A stretch of DNA of 64,000 nucleotides, from NCBI GenBank assembly GCA_022827045.1, contig JAJDTQ010000175.1, positions 1 through 64,000 on the forward strand, given 5' to 3'. The DNA comes from Candidatus Binatia bacterium. GTDB lineage: Bacteria; Desulfobacterota_B; Binatia; UBA9968; JAJDTQ01. The translations under genes were made by a program, and so were the position numbers. Below are positions 8,132-17,561 of this stretch, one piece after another (position 1 is the first letter of the stretch; each line of letters starts with the position of its first letter). A model generated the notes under the pieces. The model saw only the letters and a program-made list of their open reading frames with translations, was not told where the DNA came from and did no database searches.

Positions 8132-9520
8132 TCAGAACTCCGCGAAGCCGGGGACCCGGGGGAAGGGGATGACGTCGCGGATGTTCCCGAGGCCGGTCAT
8201 GAACTGCACCAGGCGCTCGAAGCCCAGGCCGAAGCCGGCGTGGGGCGCGGTGCCATAGCGCCGCAGCTCCAGGTACCACCAGTATTCCTCTTCCGGGAGG
8301 CCGCATTCCCGGATTCGCTGCCGGAGCTGCTCCAGCCGGTGCTCCCGCTGGGAGCCGCCGATGATCTCGCCGATCTTGGGTACCAGGACGTCCATGGCCG
8401 CCACCGTCCGCTCGTCGTCGTTCAGGTACATGTAGAACGCCTTGATCTCCTTGGGGTAGTCGATGACCATCACAGGCCGCCCGACATGCTCCTCCACGAT
8501 GTAGCGCTCGTGCTCGCTTTGGAGGTTGACGCCCCACGATACCGGGTACTCGAAGCTGCGTCCGGAGCCCTGGAGAATGTTCACCGCCTCGGTGTAGGTC
8601 ATGCGCTCGAAGGGCTGCTCAACGATGTTCGTGAGGGTCTCCAGCACCGTGTCGTCGATGCGCTGGTTGAAGAAACCCATGTCGTCGTCGCACTGTTCCA
8701 GCACGTCCCGCGTCACGCCTTTGAGGAACGCCTCGGCCAAGTCCATGTTGCCCTGGATGTCGCAGAAAGCCATCTCCGGCTCCACCATCCAGAATTCGGC
8801 GAGGTGCCGGCTCGTGTTGGAATTCTCCGAGCGGAACGTCGGCCCGAAGGTGTAGACGTTGGTCAGCGCCAAGGCGGCGATCTCCGCCTCGAGCTGGCCG
8901 GACACCGTGAGCCGGGCCTCCTTGCCGAAGAAGTCCTGGGAGTAGTCGACGCCGCCCGATTCGGTGCGCGGCGCCTGGTCCGGGTCCAGGGCGGATACCC
9001 GGAACATCTCGCCCGCCCCCTCGCAGTCGGAAAGCGTGATGATGGGAGCGTGCAGGTGGATGAAGCCACGCTCCTGGAAGAAGCGGTGGATGGCCAGGGC
9101 GGCGGCGTTCCGCACCCGCATCACCGCCCCGAAGGTGTTGGTGCGCATGCGCAGGTGGCCCAGGGTGCGCAGGAACTCGAAGCTGTGGCGCTTCTTCTGT
9201 AGCGGATAGTCCTCGTCGGCGTAGCCCACCACCTCCACGCGACCGGCTTGGATCTCGTAGCTCTGCCCCTTGCCCGGCGACTCCACCAGCCGCCCGGCCA
9301 CGCGTACGCAGCAGCCGGTGGTGAGCTTGCCGATCTCCGTCTCGTAGTTGTCCAGCTCGGGCGCGGCTACCGCCTGAATGCCGGCCATGCACGAACCGTC
9401 CGAGATGTCGAGGAACGAGACGTTCTTGCTGTGCCGCACGGTGCGCAGCCACCCTTCCACGGTCACGTCCGTGTCCGCCACGCCGCGCTCCAGCAGGTCC
9501 TTGATACGTTCCTTTGCCAT
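8132..9520 (-). CDS. asnS: Asparaginyl-tRNA synthetase
   Basis: A 462-residue class IIb aminoacyl-tRNA synthetase that charges tRNA-Asn. The N-terminal OB-fold anticodon-binding domain ([21 protein letters not shown]) is followed by the class II catalytic domain, with motif 2 ([21 protein letters not shown]) and motif 3 ([15 protein letters not shown]) clear. The length fits AsnRS. AGGAGGGG lies about 9 bp upstream of the ATG at 9518-9520. Presence of a dedicated AsnRS suggests direct charging of tRNA-Asn rather than only the transamidation route. This is the main housekeeping gene in the window. Confidence 0.97.
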   Translation of the reverse strand: MAKERIKDLLERGVADTDVTVEGWLRTVRHSKNVSFLDISDGSCMAGIQAVAAPELDNYETEIGKLTTGCCVRVAGRLVESPGKGQSYEIQAGRVEVVGYADEDYPLQKKRHSFEFLRTLGHLRMRTNTFGAVMRVRNAAALAIHRFFQERGFIHLHAPIITLSDCEGAGEMFRVSALDPDQAPRTESGGVDYSQDFFGKEARLTVSGQLEAEIAALALTNVYTFGPTFRSENSNTSRHLAEFWMVEPEMAFCDIQGNMDLAEAFLKGVTRDVLEQCDDDMGFFNQRIDDTVLETLTNIVEQPFERMTYTEAVNILQGSGRSFEYPVSWGVNLQSEHERYIVEEHVGRPVMVIDYPKEIKAFYMYLNDDERTVAAMDVLVPKIGEIIGGSQREHRLEQLRQRIRECGLPEEEYWWYLELRRYGTAPHAGFGLGFERLVQFMTGLGNIRDVIPFPRVPGFAEF

Positions 9521-9549
9521 GACTCTTCACCCCTCCTTTTCGGCGGAGT

Positions 9550-10263
9550 TCATATCCCCACACCCAGGATCATCCGCAGCGCCAGCAGCGTGACGACCCA
9601 TTTGAGGATCTTTCGGAACAGGGCCTCGGGGATCCGGGAGCGGCAGCGGGTCCCCACCCAGGAACCCAGGGTCGCGGCCAGGATCATGCCCGCCATGAGA
9701 TAAAGGTACGGTGCAAAGGTGAATCCAAGCAAGAAGAAAGTCGACACCTTGATGATGTGCACCGCGGTCATCTGCGTGGAGTGCGTGATCACCAGGCGGT
9801 CGCGGGACAGCCCCTCGCGGATCAGGAAAGGCATGTTCAGAGGCCCCACCACGCCTACGAACAGCGAGAGGAAGGTCTGCACCGCGCCGATAATGCCGAA
9901 CTTGCCGGGTATCTGCGGCACGCTCCGGATGGACGGGGCCCAGGTGATCACAAGGATGAAGCAGCCGATGATCAGAGGCAGGTAATCGGAGCTGATGTCC
10001 ACCAGCAGCACCGAGCCCAGGGCCGCGCCCAGCACCGCGCCCGCCACGAAGGGGGCGAAAAGCGACCACACCATGTGGCGCAGCCCGAACAGCGTGCGGG
10101 TGAGGTTGCTGAAGATCTGCACCATCCCGTGCACCGGGATGATGGCGAAAGTCGGGATCAGTCCCGGCATCACGGAGATGAGCAGGATGCCGCCGCCGAG
10201 ACCCACCACCGCCGCCGTGGTGGAGGCGACGAAGGTCACGAGGATGAGGAAGAGCTCGGACAC
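9550..10263 (-). CDS. TauE/SafE family sulfite/organosulfonate exporter-like membrane protein
   Basis: A 237-residue polytopic membrane protein (about seven or eight hydrophobic segments) with the TauE/SafE pattern: GLGGGILLISVM in the first half and a second GPLNMPFL/HSTQMTAVHIIK region in the repeat. Relatives export sulfite, sulfoacetate or similar organic acids. The start is GTG at 10261-10263. It is 18 bp downstream of the FAH-family gene, so the two are probably co-transcribed, which may link it to organic-acid metabolism. Confidence 0.87.
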   Translation of the reverse strand: MSELFLILVTFVASTTAAVVGLGGGILLISVMPGLIPTFAIIPVHGMVQIFSNLTRTLFGLRHMVWSLFAPFVAGAVLGAALGSVLLVDISSDYLPLIIGCFILVITWAPSIRSVPQIPGKFGIIGAVQTFLSLFVGVVGPLNMPFLIREGLSRDRLVITHSTQMTAVHIIKVSTFFLLGFTFAPYLYLMAGMILAATLGSWVGTRCRSRIPEALFRKILKWVVTLLALRMILGVGI

Positions 10264-10281
10264 CGTGGTTCCGGCCGGGGT

Positions 10282-11082
10282 TCAGGGACCCGCCGGATCC
10301 TGTTCCCGCACCACCGGATTGCGCAGCGCGCCGATGTGGTTGATCTCCACCGCCACCACGTCGCCGTCCTTCATGTTCTCGGTGGCGCCGTCCGTGCCCA
10401 TCCACAGCACGTCGCCGGGCACCAGGGTCAGGTAGCGGCTCATGGCGCTGATGTAGCGGGCCACGCCGAAGATCGCGTCCTTGACGTCGTACTCGCCCAC
10501 CACCCGGTCGTTCAAGGTGATGGTGACGTGCAGGTCGTCGGGGTCCAGGTCGGTGACGATCCACGGGCCCATGGGCTTGAACGTGTCGGTGTTCTTGGCC
10601 CGCCAGAGGGTGCGGTCGGACTTCTGCCAGGTACGCTCGCTCACGTCGTTGCCGATGGTGTAGCCGAACACGTAGTCCAGCGCCTCGTCCTCGGGCACGT
10701 CGCGGCACTTCCGGCCGATGACCGCCACCAGTTCGCCCTCGTACTGCACCAGTTCCGAAGCGTCGCGGGGTATGACGATGGGGTCGTCGTGTGGCACCAG
10801 CGCGTTGACGGCGCGGTAGCCCACGTCGGGCTTGGCGGGAAACGCCGGCTCCTCGCCGCGTACCTGCGCGGCAAAGGTAACGTGCTCGCGGTAGTTGACG
10901 CCCGCGGCATAGAAGGTCGGAGGGACCACGGGCGCCAGCAGCTTGACGTCCGCCAGCGCATGGGTCTCTTCGGTGACGGTGTAGTTCTCGAAGGGGCTGC
11001 CGCCGATCACGGTGATGGTGTCCGCGTCGTCGATGATGCCGAAGGCGGTCTTGCGGTCATGTTGGAATCTGCACCATCGCAT
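10282..11082 (-). CDS. Fumarylacetoacetate hydrolase family protein
   Basis: A 266-residue FAH-fold enzyme. Family members hydrolyse or decarboxylate 2-oxo-acid products of aromatic breakdown (fumarylpyruvate, oxaloacetate, 2-oxohept-3-ene-dioate). The YAAGVNYREH motif, the metal-binding EGELVAVIGR block and the FGYTIGNDVSERTWQ segment are visible. The start ATG (11080-11082) is preceded by AAGGAGGAACGTGA. It leads an operon-like pair with the TauE/SafE gene. The exact substrate is undetermined. Confidence 0.92.
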   Translation of the reverse strand: MRWCRFQHDRKTAFGIIDDADTITVIGGSPFENYTVTEETHALADVKLLAPVVPPTFYAAGVNYREHVTFAAQVRGEEPAFPAKPDVGYRAVNALVPHDDPIVIPRDASELVQYEGELVAVIGRKCRDVPEDEALDYVFGYTIGNDVSERTWQKSDRTLWRAKNTDTFKPMGPWIVTDLDPDDLHVTITLNDRVVGEYDVKDAIFGVARYISAMSRYLTLVPGDVLWMGTDGATENMKDGDVVAVEINHIGALRNPVVREQDPAGP

Positions 11083-11128
11083 TCACGTTCCTCCTTGCCG
11101 TGAGAATCGTCCGCCATCCCCGCGTCCC

Positions 11129-11156
11129 CTGGATTCCGGCTTTCGCCGGAATGACG
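11129..11156. repeat. Dispersed palindromic repeat, family B (copy 2)
   Basis: CTGGATTCCGGCTTTCGCCG followed by GAATGACG sits between the PrpD-like and FAH-family genes, near-identical to the unit at 8075-8102. Confidence 0.8.
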
Positions 11157-11176
11157 GGTCCAGAGGGTCGTCATTT

Positions 11177-12634
11177 TCATCCGTTTCCGTCCTCCACCAC
11201 CCAGGCGTCCATGAAGGTGCTGACCCGCATCCCCTCCAGACTGTCCCGCGATGCACAGGCCGCTAGGATCGTCTCGCACCGGTTCTTGGAGAGCCGCGCG
11301 GCGAGGTGTCGCTCGAACTTCTCCTCCAGGAGCGGCACGGCCTCGCTGCGCCGCCTGCGGTGGCCGATGGGGTAGGGTACCTCCACCCGTTCGGTGGACG
11401 AGCCGTCCTTGAAGTGTACCTGGACGGCGTTGCCGATAGCCCGCTTGTCCGGGTCCATGTAATCGACGGTGAACTGCGGGTTCTCGCGCACCGCCATCTT
11501 GTCGCGGAGCGCGTCGATGCGCGGATCCCCGGCGACCTCGTCCTCGTAGTCTTGCGCGGTGAGCCGGCCGTGGATCAGCGGCACCGCCACCATGTACTGG
11601 ATGCAGTGGTCGCGGTCCGCGGGGTTGTCCAGCGGTCCGGTCTTGTCGATGATCCGGGAGCCGGCTTCCTGGGTCTCGATGTCGATGCGCTCGATGTCAT
11701 CGAGGCGGTCCCTCACCGCGCCGTGCAGCTCCAACGCTGCCTCCACCGCGGTCTGGGCGTGGAACTCCGCGGGAAAGGAGATCTTGAACAGAACGTTCTC
11801 CATGACGTAGCTGCCGTAGGGCTGGCTGAACGAGAACGGCCGGCCCTTGAAGAGCACGTCGTAGTAGCCCCAGCCCTTGGCCGAGAGCGCCGAGGGATAG
11901 CCCATCTCGCCCTGGAGCGCCATCAGTGCCAGCCGCACGGCGCGGCCCGTGGCGTCGCCCGCGGCCCAGCTCTTGCGCGATCCGGTGTTGGGCGCGTGGC
12001 GGTAGGTGCGCAGCGCGCCGCCGTCGATCCATGCGTTGGAGAGCGCGTTCACCACCTGCTCCTCCGAGCCGCCCAGCATTGCCGCCGCCACCGCGGTGCT
12101 GGCCACCCGCACCAGCAGCACGTGGTCCAGCCCCACGCGGTTGAATCCGTTCTCCAGGGCGATGACGCCCTGGATCTCGTGGGCCTTGATCATGGCCGTC
12201 AAAACGTCGCCCATGGTGACGCCGGCGCCGCCCTCCGTACTCCGGTCGAGGTAGTCCGCCACCGCCAGGATGGCGCCCAGGTTGTCCGAGGGGTGCCCCC
12301 ATTCCGCCGCCAGGAACGTGTCGTTGAAGTCCAGCCAGCGGATCATGGCGCCGATGTTGAAGGCGGCCTGCACCGGGTCGAGCTCGTAGGCGGTGCCGGG
12401 CACCCGGGCGCCTCCCGGCATGACGGCGCCGGGCACCACCGGCCCCAGCAGCTTGGTGCAGGCCGGGAACTCCAGCGCCGCCAGGGCGCAGCCCAGGCTG
12501 TCCATGAGGCACAGGCGCGCGGTCTCCCGCGCCTCGTCCGAGAACGGCCCATCCGAGAGAACGTAGGCGGCCATGTCGGAAAGGACCGCGTCGGGCTGGG
12601 GCCGCTGTGCGTCGCGCACGGAAGAGTCGCTCAT
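11177..12634 (-). CDS. prpD: MmgE/PrpD family protein, probable 2-methylcitrate dehydratase
   Basis: A 485-residue MmgE/PrpD-family protein. Characteristic blocks are [15 protein letters not shown] near the N-terminus, [44 protein letters not shown] and the [12 protein letters not shown] region. The length matches bacterial PrpD (about 480). Downstream of a PrpB-like gene it most likely dehydrates 2-methylcitrate in propionate oxidation. No citrate-synthase-like prpC is in the window, so the gene symbol rests on family plus neighbour; other MmgE/PrpD proteins such as aconitate decarboxylase act on different acids. Confidence 0.88.
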   Translation of the reverse strand: MSDSSVRDAQRPQPDAVLSDMAAYVLSDGPFSDEARETARLCLMDSLGCALAALEFPACTKLLGPVVPGAVMPGGARVPGTAYELDPVQAAFNIGAMIRWLDFNDTFLAAEWGHPSDNLGAILAVADYLDRSTEGGAGVTMGDVLTAMIKAHEIQGVIALENGFNRVGLDHVLLVRVASTAVAAAMLGGSEEQVVNALSNAWIDGGALRTYRHAPNTGSRKSWAAGDATGRAVRLALMALQGEMGYPSALSAKGWGYYDVLFKGRPFSFSQPYGSYVMENVLFKISFPAEFHAQTAVEAALELHGAVRDRLDDIERIDIETQEAGSRIIDKTGPLDNPADRDHCIQYMVAVPLIHGRLTAQDYEDEVAGDPRIDALRDKMAVRENPQFTVDYMDPDKRAIGNAVQVHFKDGSSTERVEVPYPIGHRRRRSEAVPLLEEKFERHLAARLSKNRCETILAACASRDSLEGMRVSTFMDAWVVEDGNG

Positions 12635-12653
12635 GGCAGGTGGGGAGTTGGAA

Positions 12654-13556
12654 CTAGTCCTTGCTGAACAAGGCGTCCAGCTTCTGCTCGTAGTCGTGGT
12701 AGCCGAGGACGTCGTAGAGCTGCTCCCGGGTCTGCATCCGGTCGGTCAGGCCGCTCTGGGTGCCGTCCTCGCGGATGGCGCGGTAGACGTCCATTGCGGT
12801 CCGGCTCATGGCGCGGAACGCCGAGAGAGGATAGAGCACGAGCCCGACACCGGCCTCCCGCAGTTCGTCCACCCCGAAAAGGGGCGTCTTGCCGAACTCG
12901 GTCAGGTTGGCCAGCACCGGCACGTCCACGTTTCCGCAGAAGGCGCGGTAGTCTTCCAGCGTGTACACGGCCTCCGGGAAGATCATGTCCGCCCCCGCCT
13001 CCACGTAGCGCCGTACCCGTTCCAGCGCCGCCTCGAGTCCCTCGCTGGCGAAGGCGTCGGTGCGGGCCATGATCACGAACTGGTCGTCGGTGCGCCCGTC
13101 GGCGGCCGCCTTGATGCGGTCCGCCATCTCGTCGGTGGGGACGATCTGCTTGTTGGGCCGGTGGCCGCAGCGCTTGGCCTGGACCTGGTCCTCCATGTGC
13201 ACGGCCCCGGCTTGGGCGCGGACCATCTCGCGGATGGTGCGGGAGATGTTGAAGGCCGTGCCCCAGCCGGTGTCGATGTCCACCAGCAGCGGCAGGGGGC
13301 TCGCCGCGGTGATCCGTCGCACGTCCTCCAGCACGTCGTTCAGCGTGGTGATGCCCAGGTCGGGCTGCGCGAAAGAGGCATTGGCGACACCCGCCCCTGA
13401 AAGGTAGAGCGCACGGAACCCCTGGCGCTGGGCCAGCAGCGCGCAATAGGCATTGATGGCTCCGACCACCTGGAGCGGCGATTCTTCGCGCACGGCGCGC
13501 CGGAACCTGGCTCCTGCCGATTTTTCTTCGTCCTTCACGTCGTTTCCCCGTGCCAT
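12654..13556 (-). CDS. prpB: Methylisocitrate lyase-like enzyme (isocitrate lyase/PEP mutase superfamily)
   Basis: A 300-residue TIM-barrel protein of the isocitrate lyase/PEP mutase group. The KRCGH signature appears as [15 protein letters not shown], and the metal-site sequences [11 protein letters not shown] and HMEDQ are present. PrpB splits 2-methylisocitrate to pyruvate and succinate. The gene precedes the PrpD-like gene by 19 bp on the same strand. I chose the ATG at 13554-13556 over an adjacent TTG. The alternative would be another C-C lyase of this superfamily such as an oxaloacetate hydrolase-like enzyme. Confidence 0.87.
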   Translation of the reverse strand: MARGNDVKDEEKSAGARFRRAVREESPLQVVGAINAYCALLAQRQGFRALYLSGAGVANASFAQPDLGITTLNDVLEDVRRITAASPLPLLVDIDTGWGTAFNISRTIREMVRAQAGAVHMEDQVQAKRCGHRPNKQIVPTDEMADRIKAAADGRTDDQFVIMARTDAFASEGLEAALERVRRYVEAGADMIFPEAVYTLEDYRAFCGNVDVPVLANLTEFGKTPLFGVDELREAGVGLVLYPLSAFRAMSRTAMDVYRAIREDGTQSGLTDRMQTREQLYDVLGYHDYEQKLDALFSKD

Positions 13557-13606
13557 CAACGCAACTATCGGATGACGCTAGTCGTGTCAATCCGGGACGC
13601 TTGCGG

Positions 13607-14248
13607 TCAGAAATAGGACAGGTCGAGGGCGCCCAGTTGGTTGAGGTGCGCGATGTCGCCCCAGGTTTCCAATCCCCAGACGCCGTCCTGGTACTTGAAC
13701 AGGTTGACGCTGGCGTTCTTGAAGGAGAAACGCCTGGGCGCGTCCAGCGAAATGTCGAGGGTGTGCCGGAACAGGGCGCTCAGCACGCCGCCGTGGGTGA
13801 CCACCATGATGATCTCGCCGGCATGTCGGCGGGCCAACTCCTCGAGGCACAGCATGTTCCGTTTCGTCTGCTCCCGGAAGCTCTCTCCCGACGGCACCGC
13901 GTGGTCGGCTCCCCCGTTGCGGTCCTCCTCGTACTCCCTGGGGTAACGGGCACGGATCTCGTCGCCGTCGAGTCCCTGGAAGATGCCGAGGTTGCGCTCC
14001 CGCAGACGTTCGTCGGCGACGACCTCATGGCCCGTCCTTGCCGCGATGATGCTGGCCGTCTCGTAGGCGCGGCCGAGGTCGCTGCTGTAGACGGCGGTGC
14101 AACTGTCGGGGTTGAAGCGCTGGGACAGGGCTTCGGCCTGGGCGTGCCCCTTCTCCGTGAGCGTGCTGTCCAGGTGGCCCTGCCGGCGGCCCTCGATGTT
14201 CCAGTGGGTCTCGCCGTGCCGCACCACTATGAGGTAGGTCGGGTCCAT
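13607..14248 (-). CDS. Histidine phosphatase family protein (phosphoglycerate mutase-like)
   Basis: A 213-residue branch-1 histidine phosphatase. The phosphohistidine motif is VVRHGETHWN near the N-terminus, SSDLGRAYETA supplies the second arginine, and VTHGGVLSALFRH contains the second catalytic histidine. Relatives are cofactor-dependent phosphoglycerate mutases, alpha-ribazole phosphatases and broad phosphatases. The ATG at 14246-14248 is chosen because AGGATTGGCGGA precedes it; an upstream TTG would add six residues. It is a monocistronic minus-strand gene divergent from the cupin gene at 14340. Confidence 0.9.
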   Translation of the reverse strand: MDPTYLIVVRHGETHWNIEGRRQGHLDSTLTEKGHAQAEALSQRFNPDSCTAVYSSDLGRAYETASIIAARTGHEVVADERLRERNLGIFQGLDGDEIRARYPREYEEDRNGGADHAVPSGESFREQTKRNMLCLEELARRHAGEIIMVVTHGGVLSALFRHTLDISLDAPRRFSFKNASVNLFKYQDGVWGLETWGDIAHLNQLGALDLSYF

Positions 14249-14339
14249 TCCGCCAATCCTAGCCAATGGACCTTGAAATTTCTAACCGAATGGGCGATAG
14301 GCCACTACGGAGCATCAAACGTACCCAAGGAGGAGAAAC

Positions 14340-14774
14340 ATGGAAGCCCAAACCTTTACGGTCAAGACACCCTGTATCACCGGCGGCCGCAGCCACATGC
14401 CTCTGGTGCGGACCGACGTCCTCATGAGCGGCCTCAACTACTACGCGCCGGGCCGCAAGAACAAGCTGCATACCCACCCGGGCGAGGACCACATGTTCGT
14501 CGTCCTGGACGGGGAGGCGACGTTCTTCGACAAGGACGCGAACCCCACCGTGCTCAGGAAGGGCGACGGGATCCTGCTGCCGGAAGGGCACTACTACCAG
14601 TTCGAGAGCAGCGGCGATACGCCGCTGGCGCTGCTGCGCTTCGCCGCCTACAAGGCCGACCGCAAGGGAATCCGCCGGATCGATGTCGCCGGCGGCACCA
14701 ACACCGAGGACGAGATGGACTACGTGTGCGTCGACGGGGAAGTCGTCGACGGGCAGGAGTGGACGCTGGCCTGA
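14340..14774 (+). CDS. Cupin-domain protein
   Basis: A 144-residue single-domain cupin. The first cupin motif is seen in NKLHTHPGEDHMFVVLDGEATF (metal-ligand candidates His, His, Glu) and the second around KGDGILLPEGHYYQFE. A strong Shine-Dalgarno (AAGGAGGAGAAAC) precedes the ATG. Small cupins of this kind serve as dioxygenases, isomerases or ligand sensors; the sequence does not say which. Immediately after the stop lies a near-perfect inverted repeat (14775-14805). Confidence 0.85.
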   Translation: MEAQTFTVKTPCITGGRSHMPLVRTDVLMSGLNYYAPGRKNKLHTHPGEDHMFVVLDGEATFFDKDANPTVLRKGDGILLPEGHYYQFESSGDTPLALLRFAAYKADRKGIRRIDVAGGTNTEDEMDYVCVDGEVVDGQEWTLA

Positions 14775-14805
14775 TGCTAATTGTAAATCCGATTTACGAT
14801 TAGCA
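14775..14805. promoter_or_regulatory. Near-perfect AT-rich inverted repeat after the cupin gene
   Basis: The arms 14775-14788 and 14792-14805 (TGCTAATTGTAAAT / ATTTACGATTAGCA) are complementary with one mismatch around a three-base centre. The inner GTAAATC-C-GATTTAC is a perfect dyad. No T-tract follows, so it is either a protein-binding operator or a weak terminator. It is clearly AT-richer than its surroundings. Confidence 0.55.
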
Positions 14806-14826
14806 CACCCGGGTGCCTGATATTCT

Positions 14827-15002
14827 TCAGAGGTGACGGTTCAAAAAGTCCACGGTCCGCTGGTGGGCGAGGCGCGCCGCGTCCGCGTCGAAAGCTGGTC
14901 GCTGCGCCGCCTCCACCGTTCCAAAGTCTTGCCGTCGAACACGTCTAGGGCCAACGTGGAGAATCCCGAGGCGGCGAACGCCTTGGCTCGCTTGCCGAAT
15001 CA
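14827..15002 (-). pseudogene. Remnant of a dienelactone hydrolase-like gene with internal deletion
   Basis: Reading the minus strand, one frame (from about 15002) gives FGKRAKAFAASGFSTLALDV then FDGKT, which matches the N-terminal FA.AGY..L.PDLF.GKT region of dienelactone hydrolases. A different frame ends with FDADAARLAHQRTVDFLNRH then L and stop (14827-14829), matching the usual C-terminus YDPAAA..AW.RT..FL..HL. The two pieces abut in different frames and about 150 residues, including the catalytic centre, are missing. The inference is a decayed gene with an internal deletion and frameshift. Similarity was judged by eye. Confidence 0.5.
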
Positions 15003-15048
15003 GGACGCCCGATCCGCGGTTGAAGGTGAGAAGCTGTCGAGAGGTTGG

Positions 15049-15121
15049 TGAGCCGTGCCGGGATCGAACCGGCGACCCTCTGCTTAAAAGGCAGATGCTC
15101 TACCTGCTGAGCTAACGGCTC
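15049..15121 (-). tRNA. tRNA-Lys (anticodon UUU)
   Basis: A 73-nt cloverleaf read on the minus strand. The acceptor stem pairs GAGCCGT with ACGGCTC, followed by discriminator A. The D-arm has GCTC...GAGC, the anticodon stem TCTGC/GCAGA encloses the loop CTTTTAA with anticodon TTT, and the T-arm is GCCGG TTCGATC CCGGC. No CCA is encoded. The tRNA lies in a non-coding interval beside the dienelactone hydrolase remnant, a plausible insertion hot spot, although no integrase or att duplication is visible. Confidence 0.97.
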
Positions 15122-15389
15122 GTGGTCGGCTATGCGGGCGTGACGCTCGGGCTCCAATCACGTCACGGATTCGAGTTTACCAGAGGGGCGCGGAAGGCGG
15201 CAAGACGCGTTGCGGTGGGGTAGTGGGTAACTGAACCCACTACCTGCGGTGGCGTGTTCGTCACACCGCTGTCGATCTGATAGACATGGGACAGTTTTCA
15301 TGGGGACCGCATCCGAAGCCGGACCGTCCGGCGTGAGTGTGCGCCGGCTCGATCCGTCCGTCCGTGAGGGCCGAAAGGGAGAGTTTCCA

Positions 15390-16478
15390 ATGCTGCTGAT
15401 CACCGATCCCGACGTGAAGCAGGTGCTTCGGGTCGAGAACATTATCGATGATATGGAGAGGGCCTTTGCCGAGGAAGCCCGGGGAATCGCCGTCAACAGG
15501 CCTCGTACCCGCTACAAGGTGCCGCCGGACCGCGATTCCGACGGCTACATGGCCAACATCATCCCCGGCGCGGTGCCGAGCTCCGGGGTCGCGGCGCTCC
15601 GCTACGACTCCATCGTCGTCCGGGAGCGGGTCGTGGATGGCTTGAAGCGCATGGACTATCCTTACCCGGCGCGCCGGAGTTGGGGGTTCGTGCTGCTCTT
15701 CAGCCTGGAGGACGCGCAGCCCCTGGCCATCATCCACGACTTCAGCCTTTCGTCCATACGCGTCGGCGCGACCACGGGCGTCGCAACCCGCGCGCTGTCC
15801 CGGGAGGACAGCCGGGTGGTGGGCCTGTTCGGCTCGGGCAACGAGGCCGAGCAGAACCTCGCCGCTATCTGCGCGGTGCGGGACGTGCGCGAAGTGCGCG
15901 TGTACAGCGTCACCAAGGAGCACCGGGAACGGTTCGCCATGGAGATGACCGGCCAACTCGACGTCCAGGTGCGCCCGGTGGACAACGCCCGGGCGGTGGT
16001 GGAGGGCGCGGACATCGTCATGTGCGCCACCAACGCCAGCGCCCCGGTTTTCGACGGGGAGTGGCTCGTGCCCGGGCAGTTCGTCACCACCATCGTTAAC
16101 AGCGACGGCGTACACAGCCGCACCGAGGCGGACGCCACCACCTTTCTCCGGGCCGACCTGATCGTGCTCAACAACAAGCAGACCTCACTGACCAACCAGC
16201 AGCGGGAGATGCTCGATCTCATCGACGAGGGCAAAATCAGCTGGGACAACATCTGCGAGCTGGGCCAGGTCCTCATCGGCGAGAATCCCGGGCGCCAGAG
16301 CGACGACGAGATTGTCTATTACAAGAGCAACACCGGCGTCGGCATCCAGTTCGCCGCCGCCGGCGCGGTGATCTACGAGGAGTGCAAGAAGAAGGGGATC
16401 GGACGGGAGCTACCCACCGAATGGTTCGGCGCCGACCTGGGCGAGTGGCTGGACAAGGGATATTCGCCGTCGCCGTAG
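15390..16478 (+). CDS. Ornithine cyclodeaminase family protein (divergent subfamily, OCD-2)
   Basis: A 362-residue OCD/mu-crystallin-type dehydrogenase. Motifs in order: ITDPDVKQVLRVENIIDDME at the N-terminus, VAALRYDSIVV where canonical OCDs have a substrate lysine but this one has arginine, SIRVGATTGVA, the Rossmann motif GLFGSGNEAEQN, and the C-terminal GVGIQFAAAGAVIYEE...GRELPTEWF signature shared with four paralogs here. The ATG at 15390 follows GAAAGGGAGAG. It heads a same-strand run with an amidohydrolase, a ferredoxin and a flavoprotein. The likely role is NAD(P)-dependent reduction or oxidation of an imine, keto acid or amino-acid-like compound. Confidence 0.87.
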   Translation: MLLITDPDVKQVLRVENIIDDMERAFAEEARGIAVNRPRTRYKVPPDRDSDGYMANIIPGAVPSSGVAALRYDSIVVRERVVDGLKRMDYPYPARRSWGFVLLFSLEDAQPLAIIHDFSLSSIRVGATTGVATRALSREDSRVVGLFGSGNEAEQNLAAICAVRDVREVRVYSVTKEHRERFAMEMTGQLDVQVRPVDNARAVVEGADIVMCATNASAPVFDGEWLVPGQFVTTIVNSDGVHSRTEADATTFLRADLIVLNNKQTSLTNQQREMLDLIDEGKISWDNICELGQVLIGENPGRQSDDEIVYYKSNTGVGIQFAAAGAVIYEECKKKGIGRELPTEWFGADLGEWLDKGYSPSP

Positions 16479-16546
16479 GCGGACCGCTCCGGCCGTAGGA
16501 CGGCGCAAGGCGCCGCCGCGCCTCATCCAACACCACGGGGGCTCGA

Positions 16547-17521
16547 ATGATCGTCGACTTCCAGCACCACTACGTACCCAAGGAGATCGCCCAGAAGCAC
16601 GGCCTCTACTCCGAGGAGCCGTCGTTCGCCAAGCTCGACTCGGGGGTGCCGCGGCTGACCATGCACGCGCGGCTCTACGACGCCGAGCTGCAGCTCCGCG
16701 ACATGGACGACGCCGGGGTGGACGTGTCCGTGCTGTCTTGCCTGCTCGGCTGGGACGCCACTCTGGAGGACAACCAAGCCATCAACGACAGCCTGGCGGA
16801 GCTGCAACACCGCTATCCCGGACGCTTCGTTGGCTTGGCCCAGGCGCCGCTCCTGGGCGGTGCGCCGGCCATGGCCGAGTTCGACCGGGCCATCGGCGAG
16901 CTGGGGCTCCACGGCGTCGCCACCACCTCCCAGTTCCGGGGCCTGCCGCTGGACTCGGAGCAGCTCTATCCGTTCTACGAGAAGGTGAGCGCCCTCGATG
17001 TGCCCATCTTCGTCCACCCGGCCATGGTCCCCCAGGGTTACGAGCTGCTGCTGGACTACGATCTCGCCCGCATCCTGGGACGCGAGGTGGACCTGGCGGT
17101 CGCCGCCACGCGCATCGTGGCGGGCGGCGTGCTGGAGCGGTTCCCCAATCTCAAATTCGTCATCGGACACTTCGGCGGCGGTATCGCGGGCGTCAAGGAC
17201 CGGCTGGTGGCCAAGGCGTACCGGTTCGGCACCCTGGACAAATCCTTCGAGCACTACTTCGACATGCTCTACTTCGACATGGCCGGCTTTGAAGGAGGGA
17301 CCACGGCCCTGGGCTGTGCCCTGCAGGGCATCCGTGCCGACCGGCTTGTGTTCGCCACCGACTACCCCCAGGACTTCACCGGGGTCAGCACCGACACCGG
17401 CAAGGGCATGGGCGCGCTCAGGGACTACATCGAAGCCATCCGGAGCCTGCCGTTGACCGACGGCGAGAAGGACGCGATCATGGGCGGCACGGCGGCAAAG
17501 CTGCTGGGCCTGGATTCATGA
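16547..17521 (+). CDS. Amidohydrolase-superfamily decarboxylase/hydrolase (ACMSD-like)
   Basis: A 324-residue TIM-barrel amidohydrolase-2 protein. Visible metal-site motifs are VDFQHHYVP at the N-terminus, FVHPAMVP, VIGHFGGG and FATDYPQ near the C-terminus, in the order and spacing of the ACMSD / gamma-resorcylate decarboxylase group. Members decarboxylate aromatic or muconate-type acids without a redox cofactor, though some hydrolyse lactones. It is second in the OCD-2 / amidohydrolase / ferredoxin / flavoprotein run, which suggests a joint catabolic path. Confidence 0.87.
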   Translation: MIVDFQHHYVPKEIAQKHGLYSEEPSFAKLDSGVPRLTMHARLYDAELQLRDMDDAGVDVSVLSCLLGWDATLEDNQAINDSLAELQHRYPGRFVGLAQAPLLGGAPAMAEFDRAIGELGLHGVATTSQFRGLPLDSEQLYPFYEKVSALDVPIFVHPAMVPQGYELLLDYDLARILGREVDLAVAATRIVAGGVLERFPNLKFVIGHFGGGIAGVKDRLVAKAYRFGTLDKSFEHYFDMLYFDMAGFEGGTTALGCALQGIRADRLVFATDYPQDFTGVSTDTGKGMGALRDYIEAIRSLPLTDGEKDAIMGGTAAKLLGLDS

Positions 17522-17561
17522 GCGCCGGGCGGGAACGTCCCGCCCCACCGCCGGCTCCGTC

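Noticed and set aside
6726..8258. A 510-codon plus-strand open frame over the M24 peptidase gene
   Set aside because: Antisense to a gene with complete metal-ligand motifs, and it starts in the dispersed repeat.
14833..15051. A 72-codon plus-strand open frame before tRNA-Lys
   Set aside because: No ribosome-binding site or family; the opposite strand carries recognisable dienelactone hydrolase pieces instead.
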